This document shows, one piece after another, positions 6,445 through 13,357 of a DNA stretch of 21,604 nt. A program made the position numbers and the translations under genes. The stretch spans positions 1 through 21,604 of the forward strand of contig JACROM010000038.1 of assembly GCA_016214445.1 (NCBI GenBank), given 5' to 3'. Source of the DNA: Microcaldota archaeon. Its GTDB lineage: Archaea > Micrarchaeota > Micrarchaeia > Norongarragalinales > Norongarragalinaceae. The stretch's first letter is position 1. Each line of letters opens with the position of its first letter. The notes under the pieces were generated by a model that saw only the letters and a program-made list of their open reading frames with translations, was not told where the DNA came from and ran no database searches.

Positions 6445-6485
6445 TATAAGACTGGCGCTCTACCAGGCTGAGCTACGAGCCCATC

Positions 6486-6524
6486 TCAGCGAAGCGTTCG
6501 GCGCCCTGAGCGCCAAACGCGACC
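6486..6524 (+). repeat. Hairpin repeat copy D
   Basis: TCAGCGAAGC flank, stem GTT.GGCGC, loop CCTGA, stem GCGCC.AAC, then GCGACC. It begins 4 nt outside the 5' end of the tRNA. The 5' flank has drifted from the family form TTTGAGCGAAGC. Confidence 0.75.
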
Positions 6525-6528
6525 AACT

Positions 6529-6570
6529 CTTTGAGCGCAGCGATTGTTTCTCTGTGAAACAATCGCGGCC
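6529..6570 (+). repeat. Hairpin repeat copy E
   Basis: CTTTGAGCGCAGC flank, perfect stem GATTGTTTC with GAAACAATC around TCTGT, then GCGGCC. Confidence 0.85.
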
Positions 6571-6574
6571 TCCT

Positions 6575-6616
6575 CTTTTGAGCGTAAGCGCTCGTTGCTT
6601 TTCAACGAGCGCGTCC
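6575..6616 (+). repeat. Hairpin repeat copy F
   Basis: CTTTTGAGCGTAAGC flank, perfect stem GCTCGTTG with CAACGAGC around CTTTT, then GCGTCC. The AT-rich TATA-like box of the next gene starts about 80 nt further on. Confidence 0.85.
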
Positions 6617-6620
6617 AACT

Positions 6621-6660
6621 CCTTTAGCGAAGCCATCGTTGTTTGCCAACGATGGCGAGC
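6621..6660 (+). repeat. Hairpin repeat copy G
   Basis: CCTTTAGCGAAGC flank, perfect stem CATCGTTG with CAACGATG around TTTGC, then GCGAGC. It is the last copy of the array. Confidence 0.85.
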
Positions 6661-6693
6661 TTCTCCTCTGCTTTTTTCTTTTTGGATGGATTG

Positions 6694-6702
6694 TTTATTA
6701 AG
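6694..6702 (+). promoter_or_regulatory. TATA-like box for the CDP-alcohol transferase gene
   Basis: TTTATTAAG lies about 21-29 nt before the ATG at 6723, the spacing of an archaeal TATA box with transcription starting at or near the start codon. The same AT block read backwards could serve the tRNA on the minus strand. Confidence 0.6.
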
Positions 6703-6722
6703 CGCTTTGCCCTTCTGTTTTC

Positions 6723-7217
6723 ATGCGCTTCGAGAAGCTGCATTTGAAGGATTTCATCACTTTAGGCGTGGCCGGGTTCGGTTTTCTTGCGGTCTATTAC
6801 GCATTCATCGAATACGCGCTGAGCGCCCTTTTCGTCGTCATCTCCGTTTTCCTCGACTTTCTCGACGGCCGCATAGCGCGGCACACCGGCAAGCACAACG
6901 ATTTCGGCCGCGAGCTCGACTCGCTTTCCGATGCTGTAGCGTTCGGGGCTGCTCCTGCTTTTGCTGCCTTGACTTTCGCTCCGCCGGAATGGTTTATGGC
7001 GCACTTCGCGTCTGCTGTGGTCTACTTCTGGGCGGTTCTGATTCGTTTGGCGCGCTTCAACATTCAGGAAACAAAAGGCCACTATTTCGGCCTTCCGTCT
7101 CCAGCCGCAGCAGTCTTGCTTTTGATTCTTGCACCCATCTTCCAGGCTTATACGCCAGTTGTCTACCTTATTCTCGCGTTTCTCATGCTCGGGGAATTCC
7201 AGCTGAAGAAGCCTTAG
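6723..7217 (+). CDS. pssA: CDP-alcohol phosphatidyltransferase, archaetidylserine synthase-like
   Basis: The enzyme probably joins serine to a CDP-activated archaeal ether lipid, making archaetidylserine in the membrane. The 164-aa protein holds the full CDP-alcohol transferase motif, DG-x2-AR-x8-G-x3-D-x3-D, read as DGRIARHTGKHNDFGRELDSLSD (about residues 48-70). SLSDAVAFGAAPA and FGLPSPAAA, which follow, are typical of the serine subgroup. There are about five hydrophobic segments. It is shorter than bacterial PssA (about 230 aa) but usual for compact archaeal forms. It is leaderless or nearly so. It converges with the ThpR-like gene, with 28 nt between stops. Confidence 0.88.
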   Translation: MRFEKLHLKDFITLGVAGFGFLAVYYAFIEYALSALFVVISVFLDFLDGRIARHTGKHNDFGRELDSLSDAVAFGAAPAFAALTFAPPEWFMAHFASAVVYFWAVLIRLARFNIQETKGHYFGLPSPAAAVLLLILAPIFQAYTPVVYLILAFLMLGEFQLKKP

Positions 7218-7245
7218 GGCAGCTGGGCGAAATGTCGGGTTCTTC

Positions 7246-7782
7246 TTAGCTCAAAACCTTTTCAAACAACACTTCATACTTCGGTCCTTCCGGCGAGAGC
7301 GTGCTCTTGTAGAGCCGGATTGTTGAGGCGCGGAACGTGGCGAGGGTTTCGGCGTGCTTTTGGGCGAATTCCGGCAGCGTTCCTGTGTTCTTCGTTGTTT
7401 TGACTCTGGCGAGCGTGACGTGCGGGTGGAAAGGCTTGCCGTCATGGTAGTTCAGGAGGCGGGAAATGTTTCCTTGAAGCTGAATCAGTTCTTCCTTCCC
7501 CTCCTCAAAACCAGCCCACACCACCCGCGCATGTGACGCTGAAGGGAAAAAACCGATTCCTTTGAGCGTGCAATTGAATTGTTTGGCTTGGAAGGTTCCG
7601 AGCTTTTCCATTTTCCTCTTCACTTCGTCTTCGCCAAGCTCGCCGAAAAAGCAAAGGGTGCAGTGAAGCTGGCTTTCCTGGGGGTAACTGGCCCGGATGC
7701 CGAGGCTTTTCAGTTCTTCCTGTATTCCGGCGAGTTTTTCCCTTGCTGCCTCGTCGAGTTCAAGTGCCAGAAAACAGCGCAT
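7246..7782 (-). CDS. thpR: RNA 2',3'-cyclic phosphodiesterase / 2'-5' RNA ligase family
   Basis: This 178-aa protein belongs to the 2H phosphoesterase superfamily (LigT/ThpR), which opens 2',3'-cyclic phosphates and can join tRNA halves through a 2'-5' bond in vitro. The two catalytic HxT motifs are visible: HCTL in SQLHCTLCFFGELG and HVTL in FHPHVTLARVK. The start at 7782 (MRCFLALELDE) is the family's normal N terminus; the frame is open further upstream but that part runs into the divergent gene. A TTAAAAAA box lies about 22-29 nt upstream. With a twice-interrupted tRNA nearby, a part in RNA end repair is attractive but unproven. Confidence 0.92.
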   Translation of the reverse strand: MRCFLALELDEAAREKLAGIQEELKSLGIRASYPQESQLHCTLCFFGELGEDEVKRKMEKLGTFQAKQFNCTLKGIGFFPSASHARVVWAGFEEGKEELIQLQGNISRLLNYHDGKPFHPHVTLARVKTTKNTGTLPEFAQKHAETLATFRASTIRLYKSTLSPEGPKYEVLFEKVLS

Positions 7783-7803
7783 TTTGTGCTTAGGAAGGTA
7801 GGG

Positions 7804-7811
7804 TTTTTTAA
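7804..7811. promoter_or_regulatory. Possible shared TATA box of two divergent genes
   Basis: Only 52 bases separate the start codons at 7782 (minus) and 7835 (plus). One AT block, TTTTTTAA, lies 22-29 nt from the first and 24-31 nt from the second. No other AT-rich stretch fits either gene. Confidence 0.5.
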
Positions 7812-7834
7812 CAACGGCGTACGTTGATTGTAGC

Positions 7835-8653
7835 ATGAGGATGGCTTTGTTTCTGTCGTTGCTTTTCCTTTCGTCTTTTGCCCTAGCTTCCAAGCTCGTT
7901 GTTTCCGAACCAGTGCAAGTGGCGCTGCATGTCGGCTCTTCAATAGACTTGGGCATCATAGGCCCGGGCCAGAAAATAATCATCGCAGCAAAACGCGCGT
8001 CAGGTGAAGCCTCCCTGAATTCGCCCACTGGCGGCGAAGCATTGTGGGACAGGCTGCTGGTGGACTCGCTTCCGTTAGGATGGGTAAGCGAGCCTTCCAA
8101 GTTCTACGAGGAACCGTTCCAGGCATTTGTCACCGCTTCGCCTGAAGCGGAGGACGGCGACTATTATTTCGCGCTAAGGACAATTGACGAGTACGACGGA
8201 CTTGCTCCTTTGGCGGCTACGGCGAAGGTCAAGGTTTCCAAGGACGTGCTTGGCTTGGCGGTCCAGAACCCGGAGTTGCGCGTTGGAGTGGACCAGCCCG
8301 CTGTTTTCTTCCTCAAGCTCCAGAACACGGGCAGCGCTTCTGACGTGTTCGAAGTGTCCGCGGAAGGTTTGCCTGCCTCTTGGGTGTCCAAGAAGAAGGT
8401 GTTCGTGCCGCACAATTCAGTCGTAAGCATGGCCTACGAGATAGTCCCGAAGGAGAACGGCGAGTACCCGCTTGTTTTCAAGGCGGATTCCCTATCAAGC
8501 AAGGAAATATCCAAACAGGCTTCCGCTTCCATGACAACGGAGACGAGCGTGTGGAACGACATCCGCGCTTCTGCCAACGGAATCCTCCTGTTCCCGTCGA
8601 TACAGCAGGCCCTCTATTCCCTGTGGGCCTTCGCGGCCCACCTGATTGTTTGA
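7835..8653 (+). CDS. Secreted or surface protein with Ig-like domains
   Basis: The 272-aa product begins with a clear signal peptide (MRMALFLSLLFLSSFALASK). The mature part has two beta-rich sections. The second, LRVGVDQPAVFFLKLQNTGSASDVFEVSAEGLPASW, followed by VFVPHNSVVSMAYEIVPKENGEY, has the look of a NEW3/CARDB-type Ig fold common in archaeal envelope proteins. The C terminus is hydrophobic (GILLFPSIQQALYSLWAFAAHLIV) and may anchor it. The stop overlaps the probable TTG start of elp3, so the two are likely co-transcribed. No specific function can be given. Confidence 0.8.
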   Translation: MRMALFLSLLFLSSFALASKLVVSEPVQVALHVGSSIDLGIIGPGQKIIIAAKRASGEASLNSPTGGEALWDRLLVDSLPLGWVSEPSKFYEEPFQAFVTASPEAEDGDYYFALRTIDEYDGLAPLAATAKVKVSKDVLGLAVQNPELRVGVDQPAVFFLKLQNTGSASDVFEVSAEGLPASWVSKKKVFVPHNSVVSMAYEIVPKENGEYPLVFKADSLSSKEISKQASASMTTETSVWNDIRASANGILLFPSIQQALYSLWAFAAHLIV

Positions 8654-10329
8654 CGACAATACACCATTTTCTTGAAACTGGGGATGTTGCCATTATCTCT
8701 GAAATCAAAAGAAAAAAGGCGCTTAAGGCAATTGTCTCCCTTCTGCTCAAGAGCAACCCGAAAAAGGCAGAGGAAATATCGGCAGTCAAGAGGGAAGCGT
8801 GCAGGAAATATTCGCTTGACCGGTTTTTCAGGAACTCCGAAATCCTTGAAGCGTTGCCGAAAAACGCGCCCCAGAAACTGCGGGAACTTTTGAGGACCCA
8901 CAAGGTTCGCTCGCTCAGCGGCGTGGCTGTAGTAGCGATAATGACCAGGCCGACCTTCTGTCCGCACGGAACCTGCATCTACTGTCCGGGCGGGCCTTCC
9001 AGCGGTTCCCCCAAGAGCTACACCGGCAAAGAACCAGCAGCAATGCGGGCCAGCCAGAACGACTTCGACCCGGAAAAACAGGTTACCGCGCGTTTGAAGC
9101 AACTCGAGGCAACCGGCCACACCCCCCAGAAGTGCGAAGTGATAGTGATGGGCGGCACGCTCAACGCGCAGCCCAAGGAATACCAGGACTCTTTCGTGAA
9201 GGGGATGTATGATGCATTCAACGACCAACCCAAGGGGGGCCGGTTTCCCCCCTTAGTTTGGTCGGATGCCCTAACCCCCCTTAACTGTTCCAGAAGCAAA
9301 AACGTTTTTGAAGCAAAGGAAAAAAACCAGCACGCCCCATACCGCGTCATAGGACTGACGTTCGAAACCCGTCCGGACTATTCGACTCCGAAAAAATTGG
9401 ATTCGCTTTTAGACTACGGCGCAACTAGGATAGAACTCGGAATACAGACTTTGGACGGGAAAATACTGGAGAAAGCAAACCGCGGCCACACGCTGAAGCA
9501 AAGCGAGTACGCTACAATGTACGCGAAGGACGCCTTCTTCAAGATAGGCTACCACATGATGCCCGGCCTCTTTTCCAATCCGGCAAAGGACGTCCGCATG
9601 TTCAGGACGCTTTTCTCATCAGAAAAATGGAAGCCCGACATGCTGAAAATCTATCCTTGCCTCGTGATGCCGAACACTGGCTTGTACGAGTTGTGGAAGC
9701 AAGGAAAATTCACTCCCTATACTGCAGTGCAGGCAGCTAAAGTCATTGCCGCCTCCAAAAAATACATTCCGGAATACTGCCGGGTTATGAGGGTGGACCG
9801 CGACATTCCCACCAACCTGATAGCGGCCGGAGTGGACAAGAGCAACCTGCGCGAGATGGTGGAGGAGGAACTCGAGGCAAAAGGGATGGAGTGCCGCTGC
9901 ATCAGGTGCAGGGAAGCTGGCCTGCGGGCGAGATTCGGCGAAGAGGTTGACTGGAGCAACGTCGAAATGAAGCGCTTGAACTACAAGGCTTCCAAAGGCG
10001 ACGAAGTTTTTCTTTCCTTCGAGTCAAACGACCTGCTCTTGGGCATCCTGCGCTTGCGTCTTCCCCACAAACCGTGGCGGCCGGAAATAAAGGAGGCCGC
10101 GGGAGTGCGCGAACTACATGTTTACGGCGAACAGCTGCCCATCAAATCCAAAAAGGAGGCGTTGCAGCACAAGTCGCTTGGAGCGAAGCTGTTGGGGGAA
10201 GCGGAACGGATAGCGAAGGAAGAGTGGGGAATGGAAAAACTTTTAGTAATCAGCGGAGTCGGAGTGAGGGAATACTACGCGAAGTTGGGCTACGTGAGGG
10301 ACGGCGTGTACATGGGGAGGATGCTGTAG
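8650..10329 (+). CDS. elp3: tRNA uridine(34) acetyltransferase Elp3
   Basis: Archaeal Elp3 works alone to carboxymethylate wobble uridine (cm5U34) using a radical-SAM domain and an acetyl-CoA-using GNAT domain. The radical-SAM cluster is C104-x4-C109-x2-C112 in RPTFCPHGTCIYCPGG. VMGGTLNA, IGLTFETRPDY and RIELGIQTL follow. The C terminus is GNAT: LHVYGEQLP, HKSLGAKLLGEAERIAKEEWG and YYAKLGYVRDGVYM. I see no ATG at a sensible place; TTG at 8650 overlaps the upstream TGA and gives a normal N terminus of about 559 aa. Around residue 190-205 the protein has an unusual segment (PKGGRFPPLVWSDALTP) encoded by a G/C palindrome at 9222-9264. Confidence 0.95.
   Translation: MTTIHHFLETGDVAIISEIKRKKALKAIVSLLLKSNPKKAEEISAVKREACRKYSLDRFFRNSEILEALPKNAPQKLRELLRTHKVRSLSGVAVVAIMTRPTFCPHGTCIYCPGGPSSGSPKSYTGKEPAAMRASQNDFDPEKQVTARLKQLEATGHTPQKCEVIVMGGTLNAQPKEYQDSFVKGMYDAFNDQPKGGRFPPLVWSDALTPLNCSRSKNVFEAKEKNQHAPYRVIGLTFETRPDYSTPKKLDSLLDYGATRIELGIQTLDGKILEKANRGHTLKQSEYATMYAKDAFFKIGYHMMPGLFSNPAKDVRMFRTLFSSEKWKPDMLKIYPCLVMPNTGLYELWKQGKFTPYTAVQAAKVIAASKKYIPEYCRVMRVDRDIPTNLIAAGVDKSNLREMVEEELEAKGMECRCIRCREAGLRARFGEEVDWSNVEMKRLNYKASKGDEVFLSFESNDLLLGILRLRLPHKPWRPEIKEAAGVRELHVYGEQLPIKSKKEALQHKSLGAKLLGEAERIAKEEWGMEKLLVISGVGVREYYAKLGYVRDGVYMGRML
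9222..9264. repeat. Palindrome inside elp3
   Basis: Nested inverted repeats: CGACCAA (9222-9228) with TTGGTCG (9258-9264), and AAGGGGGG (9232-9239) with CCCCCCTT (9247-9254) around a 7-base loop. It keeps the elp3 frame open. Confidence 0.8.
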
Positions 10330-10371
10330 TTCCAACAAGGCTGAAAGCCACGCCGCATGGGAAGAGAAGGC

Positions 10372-10380
10372 TCTTTTAAA
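10372..10380 (+). promoter_or_regulatory. TATA-like box for the HEPN-MNT pair
   Basis: CTTTTAAAG lies about 28-36 nt before the ATG at 10408. With no clear ribosome-binding site, this suggests a short-leader transcript covering both genes. Confidence 0.5.
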
Positions 10381-10407
10381 GCTGCGTTCGTATCTGTTTA
10401 GCATAGC

Positions 10408-10785
10408 ATGGTTGATTATTCGGTTTGGTTGAATGAAGCCAGAATGGATCTGGAGGCCGCAGACAACTTGGGTCAGGCGGGCCTTTATCCGCCAGCGTGC
10501 TTCCACTGCCAGCAAGCGCTTGAAAAGGCGCTGAAAGCCCTGTTGCTAAAGCAGGGAAAGAAATTTCCTAAAATGCATTCCCTGCGAGAATTGGCCTTGC
10601 AGGCAGATAAGCTGCCAGAACTCGGGGCGTTGGTTTCGGACATTGACACGGATTATGCGAACACGCGGTACGTTGACGTGGCCGGACGGCCGACCAAAAC
10701 ACTTTACAGCCAGGCGAAATTTAAGGAAAGGAGGGCGGCTGCAGAAAAAGCGTTCGGGCTGATTGAAAAATGGATTCAAGGCTAG
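10408..10785 (+). CDS. HEPN-domain protein (toxin-like partner)
   Basis: This 125-aa all-helical protein matches the HEPN family found next to minimal nucleotidyltransferases. WLNEARMDLEAADNLGQAGLYPPACFHCQQALEKALKALLL is the typical N-terminal helix pair, followed by HSLRELA, and RYVDVAGRPTKTLY near the end. HEPN proteins of such pairs are often RNases acting as toxins; I do not see an unmistakable RX4-6H catalytic motif here, so it may be an inactive or substrate-binding member. Its end overlaps the nucleotidyltransferase start by 16 nt, showing tight coupling. Confidence 0.87.
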   Translation: MVDYSVWLNEARMDLEAADNLGQAGLYPPACFHCQQALEKALKALLLKQGKKFPKMHSLRELALQADKLPELGALVSDIDTDYANTRYVDVAGRPTKTLYSQAKFKERRAAAEKAFGLIEKWIQG

Positions 10786-11069
10786 TTTTGTTGCTGAAGG
10801 ATATCCGGAATTACTTCAAGGACGCCAGGATATACCTTTTCGGAAGCCAAGCGCGCGGCAACGCCAATGAAAACTCGGATTTCGACCTAATAATAATCAG
10901 CGAAAAATTCCAAAAAATCCCGTTCGTGGACAGGGGCGGGAACATATGGAGGAAGACCAGTGCAGCACTTCCGGCTGACCTGCTCTGCTATACTCCCGAG
11001 GAATTCGCCAGAATCTCGAAGACTTCGGTTGTCCTTAAGGACGCTTTGAAGGACGCGGTACTGGTGTAG
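10770..11069 (+). CDS. MNT-type nucleotidyltransferase (antitoxin-like partner)
   Basis: The 99-aa protein is a minimal nucleotidyltransferase. The signature GS-x10-DxD is intact: GSQARGNANENSDFDL at about residues 25-40. The third acidic residue is probably in ADLLCY. In studied HEPN-MNT pairs the MNT enzyme adds AMP to the HEPN toxin and silences it. The start is inside the upstream HEPN gene (16-nt overlap). The pair stands directly before an AbrB-VapC pair. Confidence 0.88.
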   Translation: MDSRLVLLLKDIRNYFKDARIYLFGSQARGNANENSDFDLIIISEKFQKIPFVDRGGNIWRKTSAALPADLLCYTPEEFARISKTSVVLKDALKDAVLV

Positions 11070-11229
11070 GTCGCTCTTCACTTTTGGTTCGCTATAAAAC
11101 CCCTATAAAGCGGTTCGTGTTTTATCCTTTTGTCGACTGTCTTTTTGTCATTCTTGCTTAGCAAGCATCTCGGCTTTTGCGCCTGAGAAAGATATCCCCC
11201 CTTACTTTTATTTCTTTTTTCCGAAAAGT

Positions 11230-11238
11230 TTATATTTA
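11230..11238 (+). promoter_or_regulatory. TATA box for abrB-vapC
   Basis: TTATATTTA lies about 29-37 nt before the GTG start at 11267, with an AAGGAG just downstream of it. The 160 bases before this, after the MNT stop, hold no gene; they contain a CTTGC/GCAAG hairpin. Confidence 0.6.
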
Positions 11239-11266
11239 GTAAGGAGAACATATTTGTGGTGGTTTT

Positions 11267-11500
11267 GTGGAAGTTCTCGAATCGAAAATAACTGATAAGT
11301 TTCAGGTTACGCTCCCTAAAAACGCGAGAAAACTTTTGGGAGTCAGCGTAGGAGACACCATAGCTTTTCTGGTTGAAGAAAAAACAGCCCATGTGGTAGT
11401 AAAGCCAGCTGATGTTCTTGAAAGAATGTCAAAGTTGGCGGGCGGCAAGTCTTTCCCTAAGATCAGCGAAGAGGTTCGGAAGGCGAGGAAAGAATGGTGA
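11267..11500 (+). CDS. vapB: AbrB/MazE-type antitoxin
   Basis: The 77-aa protein has the swapped-hairpin AbrB fold at its N terminus: VLESKITDKFQVTLPKNARKLLGVSVGDTIAFLVEE, the usual 'K-x-QVTLPK-x-x-R' DNA-binding pattern. The C-terminal part (LERMSKLAGGKSFPKISEEVRKARKEW) would wrap the toxin. It begins with GTG and has a good TATA box, suggesting leaderless expression. The stop overlaps the VapC start by 7 nt. Such antitoxins normally repress their own promoter. Confidence 0.9.
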   Translation: MEVLESKITDKFQVTLPKNARKLLGVSVGDTIAFLVEEKTAHVVVKPADVLERMSKLAGGKSFPKISEEVRKARKEW

Positions 11501-11928
11501 CCACGGCACGCGAACGCGTTTTGGTGGACTCCAGCGTATTTTTGGAACTGCTTTTGGAAGGCGAGCGGTCTGGGCAGGCCAAGAAACTACTGTCGGGAAT
11601 CAAGGAAGGAAAGCGCCACGGCGTTGTCAGCGCTTTTTCAATTGCCGAAGTGAAATACCACGTCTTAAGGAAGCTTGGGCACGCCGAAGCAGCCGAAGCA
11701 GCCTATCTGGTTGAGGCTTTTCCGAACGTCGAAGTGGTTGACGTTACCGCAGCGATTGCAGCTGATGCTGCTGATTTAAGGTACAAATACTACGACCGGA
11801 AAAACAGGCCGGTTTCTTTCGGTGACGCGGTGCAGATAGCGACCGCGCTGTATGCTGGCTGCACGGCGATTATTTCCGGCGACGCCGATTTCAAGGGCCT
11901 TGAGGAAATACGGGCTGAAATTTACTGA
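11494..11928 (+). CDS. vapC: VapC-type PIN-domain RNase toxin
   Basis: The 144-aa product is a PIN-domain nuclease. The acidic residues expected for metal binding are in LVDSSVFLELLL, FSIAEVKYHVL, VSFGDAVQIATAL and IISGDADFKGL. VapC toxins cut tRNA or rRNA and are restrained by the paired antitoxin encoded just upstream with a 7-nt overlap. All four acidic positions are present, so it is likely active. Confidence 0.93.
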   Translation: MVTTARERVLVDSSVFLELLLEGERSGQAKKLLSGIKEGKRHGVVSAFSIAEVKYHVLRKLGHAEAAEAAYLVEAFPNVEVVDVTAAIAADAADLRYKYYDRKNRPVSFGDAVQIATALYAGCTAIISGDADFKGLEEIRAEIY

Positions 11929-12028
11929 AACGTTTTCCGTCAAACGTCTTGTTTTGGCAACAGTTGGTTGTGGTCTTTCCAACCCACACAGTTTTAAGTT
12001 CCGGCTCTCTGATTTGGGGGGATAGCGG

Positions 12029-13354
12029 ATGGCGTACTCTGAAAAAATAGAAGCTCTATTACGCAAAGCGAAAGCGCAGCCAGGAGACCGCCTGAAAGTG
12101 GAAAACCCGAAAGGCGTTTTCGAGGGTGTTTTGCTTCCGAGGCCGGAAACAGGCGGCTCGCATGACTGCATTATATTGAAGCTGGACAGCGGCTACAATG
12201 TCGGCCTGTCGTGCGCCAAAGCGAAACTGAAGAAACTTGAAGGCTCTGCTGCTCTGGAGCAGTTCGCTTCGTGGGTGCCGCATCTGGCGGTGAACAAAAA
12301 AATCTCCCTGGTCGCGACCGGTGGAACCATTTCAACGCGAGTGGACTACAAGACCGGCGGAGTGTACATGCTGTTGGAGCCGGAACAGATTCTCGCCAAG
12401 GTGCCCGAACTGGCAAATGTAGCTTCCATTTCCTCCATCAAAAGCCCGTTCCGGAAAGCAAGCGAGGACATGGGGTTCCAAGATTGGCAAGTTTTAGCTA
12501 AAGAGGTGGCGAAAGAACTGAACGGCGATGCAGAGGGAGTTATAGTGACGCACGGGACGGACACCCTACACTACACTTCGGCTGCCTTGTCGTTCATGCT
12601 CAAGGGATTGAACAAGCCGGTTGCCGTTGTAGGAGCACAACGCTCGCCCGACCGGGGAAGTTTTGACGGCGCGCAGAACCTTTTGTGCGCAGCACATTAT
12701 TGCCTTTCGGACGCGGCCGAGGTAGCGACGGTGATGCACGGCACTTCCAACGACGACTACTGTCTTGCGAACATCGGCACGAAAGTGCGCAAGATGCATA
12801 CCTCGATAAGGGATGCGTTCCGGCCCGTAAACTGCCAGTCCCTTGCGAGGATTTGGCCGGACGGGAAAAAAGAGTTCTTGTGGAAAGACTACAACAAGCG
12901 CAGCGATGGCAAAGTTGTCGCGGACGTGAAGTTCGAGCAAAAAACCGCTTTGGTCAAGCCTTACCCTGGTGCTTCGCCGGAAATAATAGACTTTTACGTT
13001 GACAAAAAGTATAGGGGTTTGATCATCGAAGGCACTGGTTTGGGTCACGTTCCCACGTGCAGCGAGGTTTCCTGGATTCCTTCAATAGCGAGGGCGATTG
13101 AAAAAGGAGTTTCCGTTGCTGTTGCTCCGCAATGCCTTTACGGAAAAGTGCATCCGCATGTTTACGCCAACCTCCGTGCGTTGAGTTCGCTCGGAGCCAT
13201 ATACTGCGGGGACATGCTTCCCGAAACCGCTTACGTCAAGCTCGGCTGGGCGTTGGGCCACACCAACAAGCCAGAGAAAATCCGGCAAATGATGTTGAAG
13301 AATTACGCGCACGAGTTCAACAACCGCATTCAGCAAGAGGATTTTTTGGTGTAG
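12029..13354 (+). CDS. gatD: Glu-tRNA(Gln) amidotransferase subunit D
   Basis: GatD is the asparaginase-like subunit that frees ammonia from glutamine or asparagine for the archaeal GatDE enzyme, which turns Glu-tRNA(Gln) into Gln-tRNA(Gln). The 441-aa length is standard. An N-terminal beta domain (GDRLKVENPKGVFEGVLLPRPE) precedes the L-asparaginase domain, with catalytic motifs ATGGTISTRVDY near residue 96 and VTHGTDTLHYTSAALSFML near residue 172. A GGGGGGA site lies about 8 nt before the ATG and a TTTTAAG box upstream of that. gatE follows. Confidence 0.96.
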   Translation: MAYSEKIEALLRKAKAQPGDRLKVENPKGVFEGVLLPRPETGGSHDCIILKLDSGYNVGLSCAKAKLKKLEGSAALEQFASWVPHLAVNKKISLVATGGTISTRVDYKTGGVYMLLEPEQILAKVPELANVASISSIKSPFRKASEDMGFQDWQVLAKEVAKELNGDAEGVIVTHGTDTLHYTSAALSFMLKGLNKPVAVVGAQRSPDRGSFDGAQNLLCAAHYCLSDAAEVATVMHGTSNDDYCLANIGTKVRKMHTSIRDAFRPVNCQSLARIWPDGKKEFLWKDYNKRSDGKVVADVKFEQKTALVKPYPGASPEIIDFYVDKKYRGLIIEGTGLGHVPTCSEVSWIPSIARAIEKGVSVAVAPQCLYGKVHPHVYANLRALSSLGAIYCGDMLPETAYVKLGWALGHTNKPEKIRQMMLKNYAHEFNNRIQQEDFLV

Positions 13355-13357
13355 GAA

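Larger units (their letters stand above)
6206..6482 (-). tRNA. tRNA-Ile (anticodon UAU) with two introns
   Basis: Read on the minus strand, three exons (6482-6445, 6402-6381, 6219-6206; 74 nt) form a complete cloverleaf. The acceptor stem is GGGCTCG with CGGGCCC, one G-T pair, discriminator A and no encoded CCA. The D stem is GCTC/GAGC with G18G19. The anticodon stem is CCAGT/GCTGG with loop C-T-TAT-A-A. The variable loop is TGGCC with a G15-C48 pair. The T stem is GAGGG/CCCTC with loop TTCGAAT. The anticodon TAT reads AUA (Ile). Intron 1 (6403-6444, 42 nt) lies at 37/38. Intron 2 (about 6220-6380, 161 nt) lies in the T loop near 59/60. Upstream on this strand is the hairpin repeat array; the AT-rich box at 6694-6702 could serve as its distant promoter. 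Confidence 0.85.

Noticed and set aside
6170..6445. Open frame extending the 455-aa protein by 92 residues
   Set aside because: It runs through the tRNA gene and its inserts; the tRNA fold is complete, so these codons are not credible protein.
6486..6660. CRISPR array
   Set aside because: The repeated part is the flank around a variable palindrome; there are no constant repeats with unique unpaired spacers and no cas genes.
7783..8100. N-terminal extension of the ThpR-like protein
   Set aside because: It overlaps the divergent secreted-protein gene, and the family begins at MRCFLALELDE.
11078..11392. 104-codon minus-strand frame
   Set aside because: It covers the abrB promoter and start, has no family signs and reads as a shadow.
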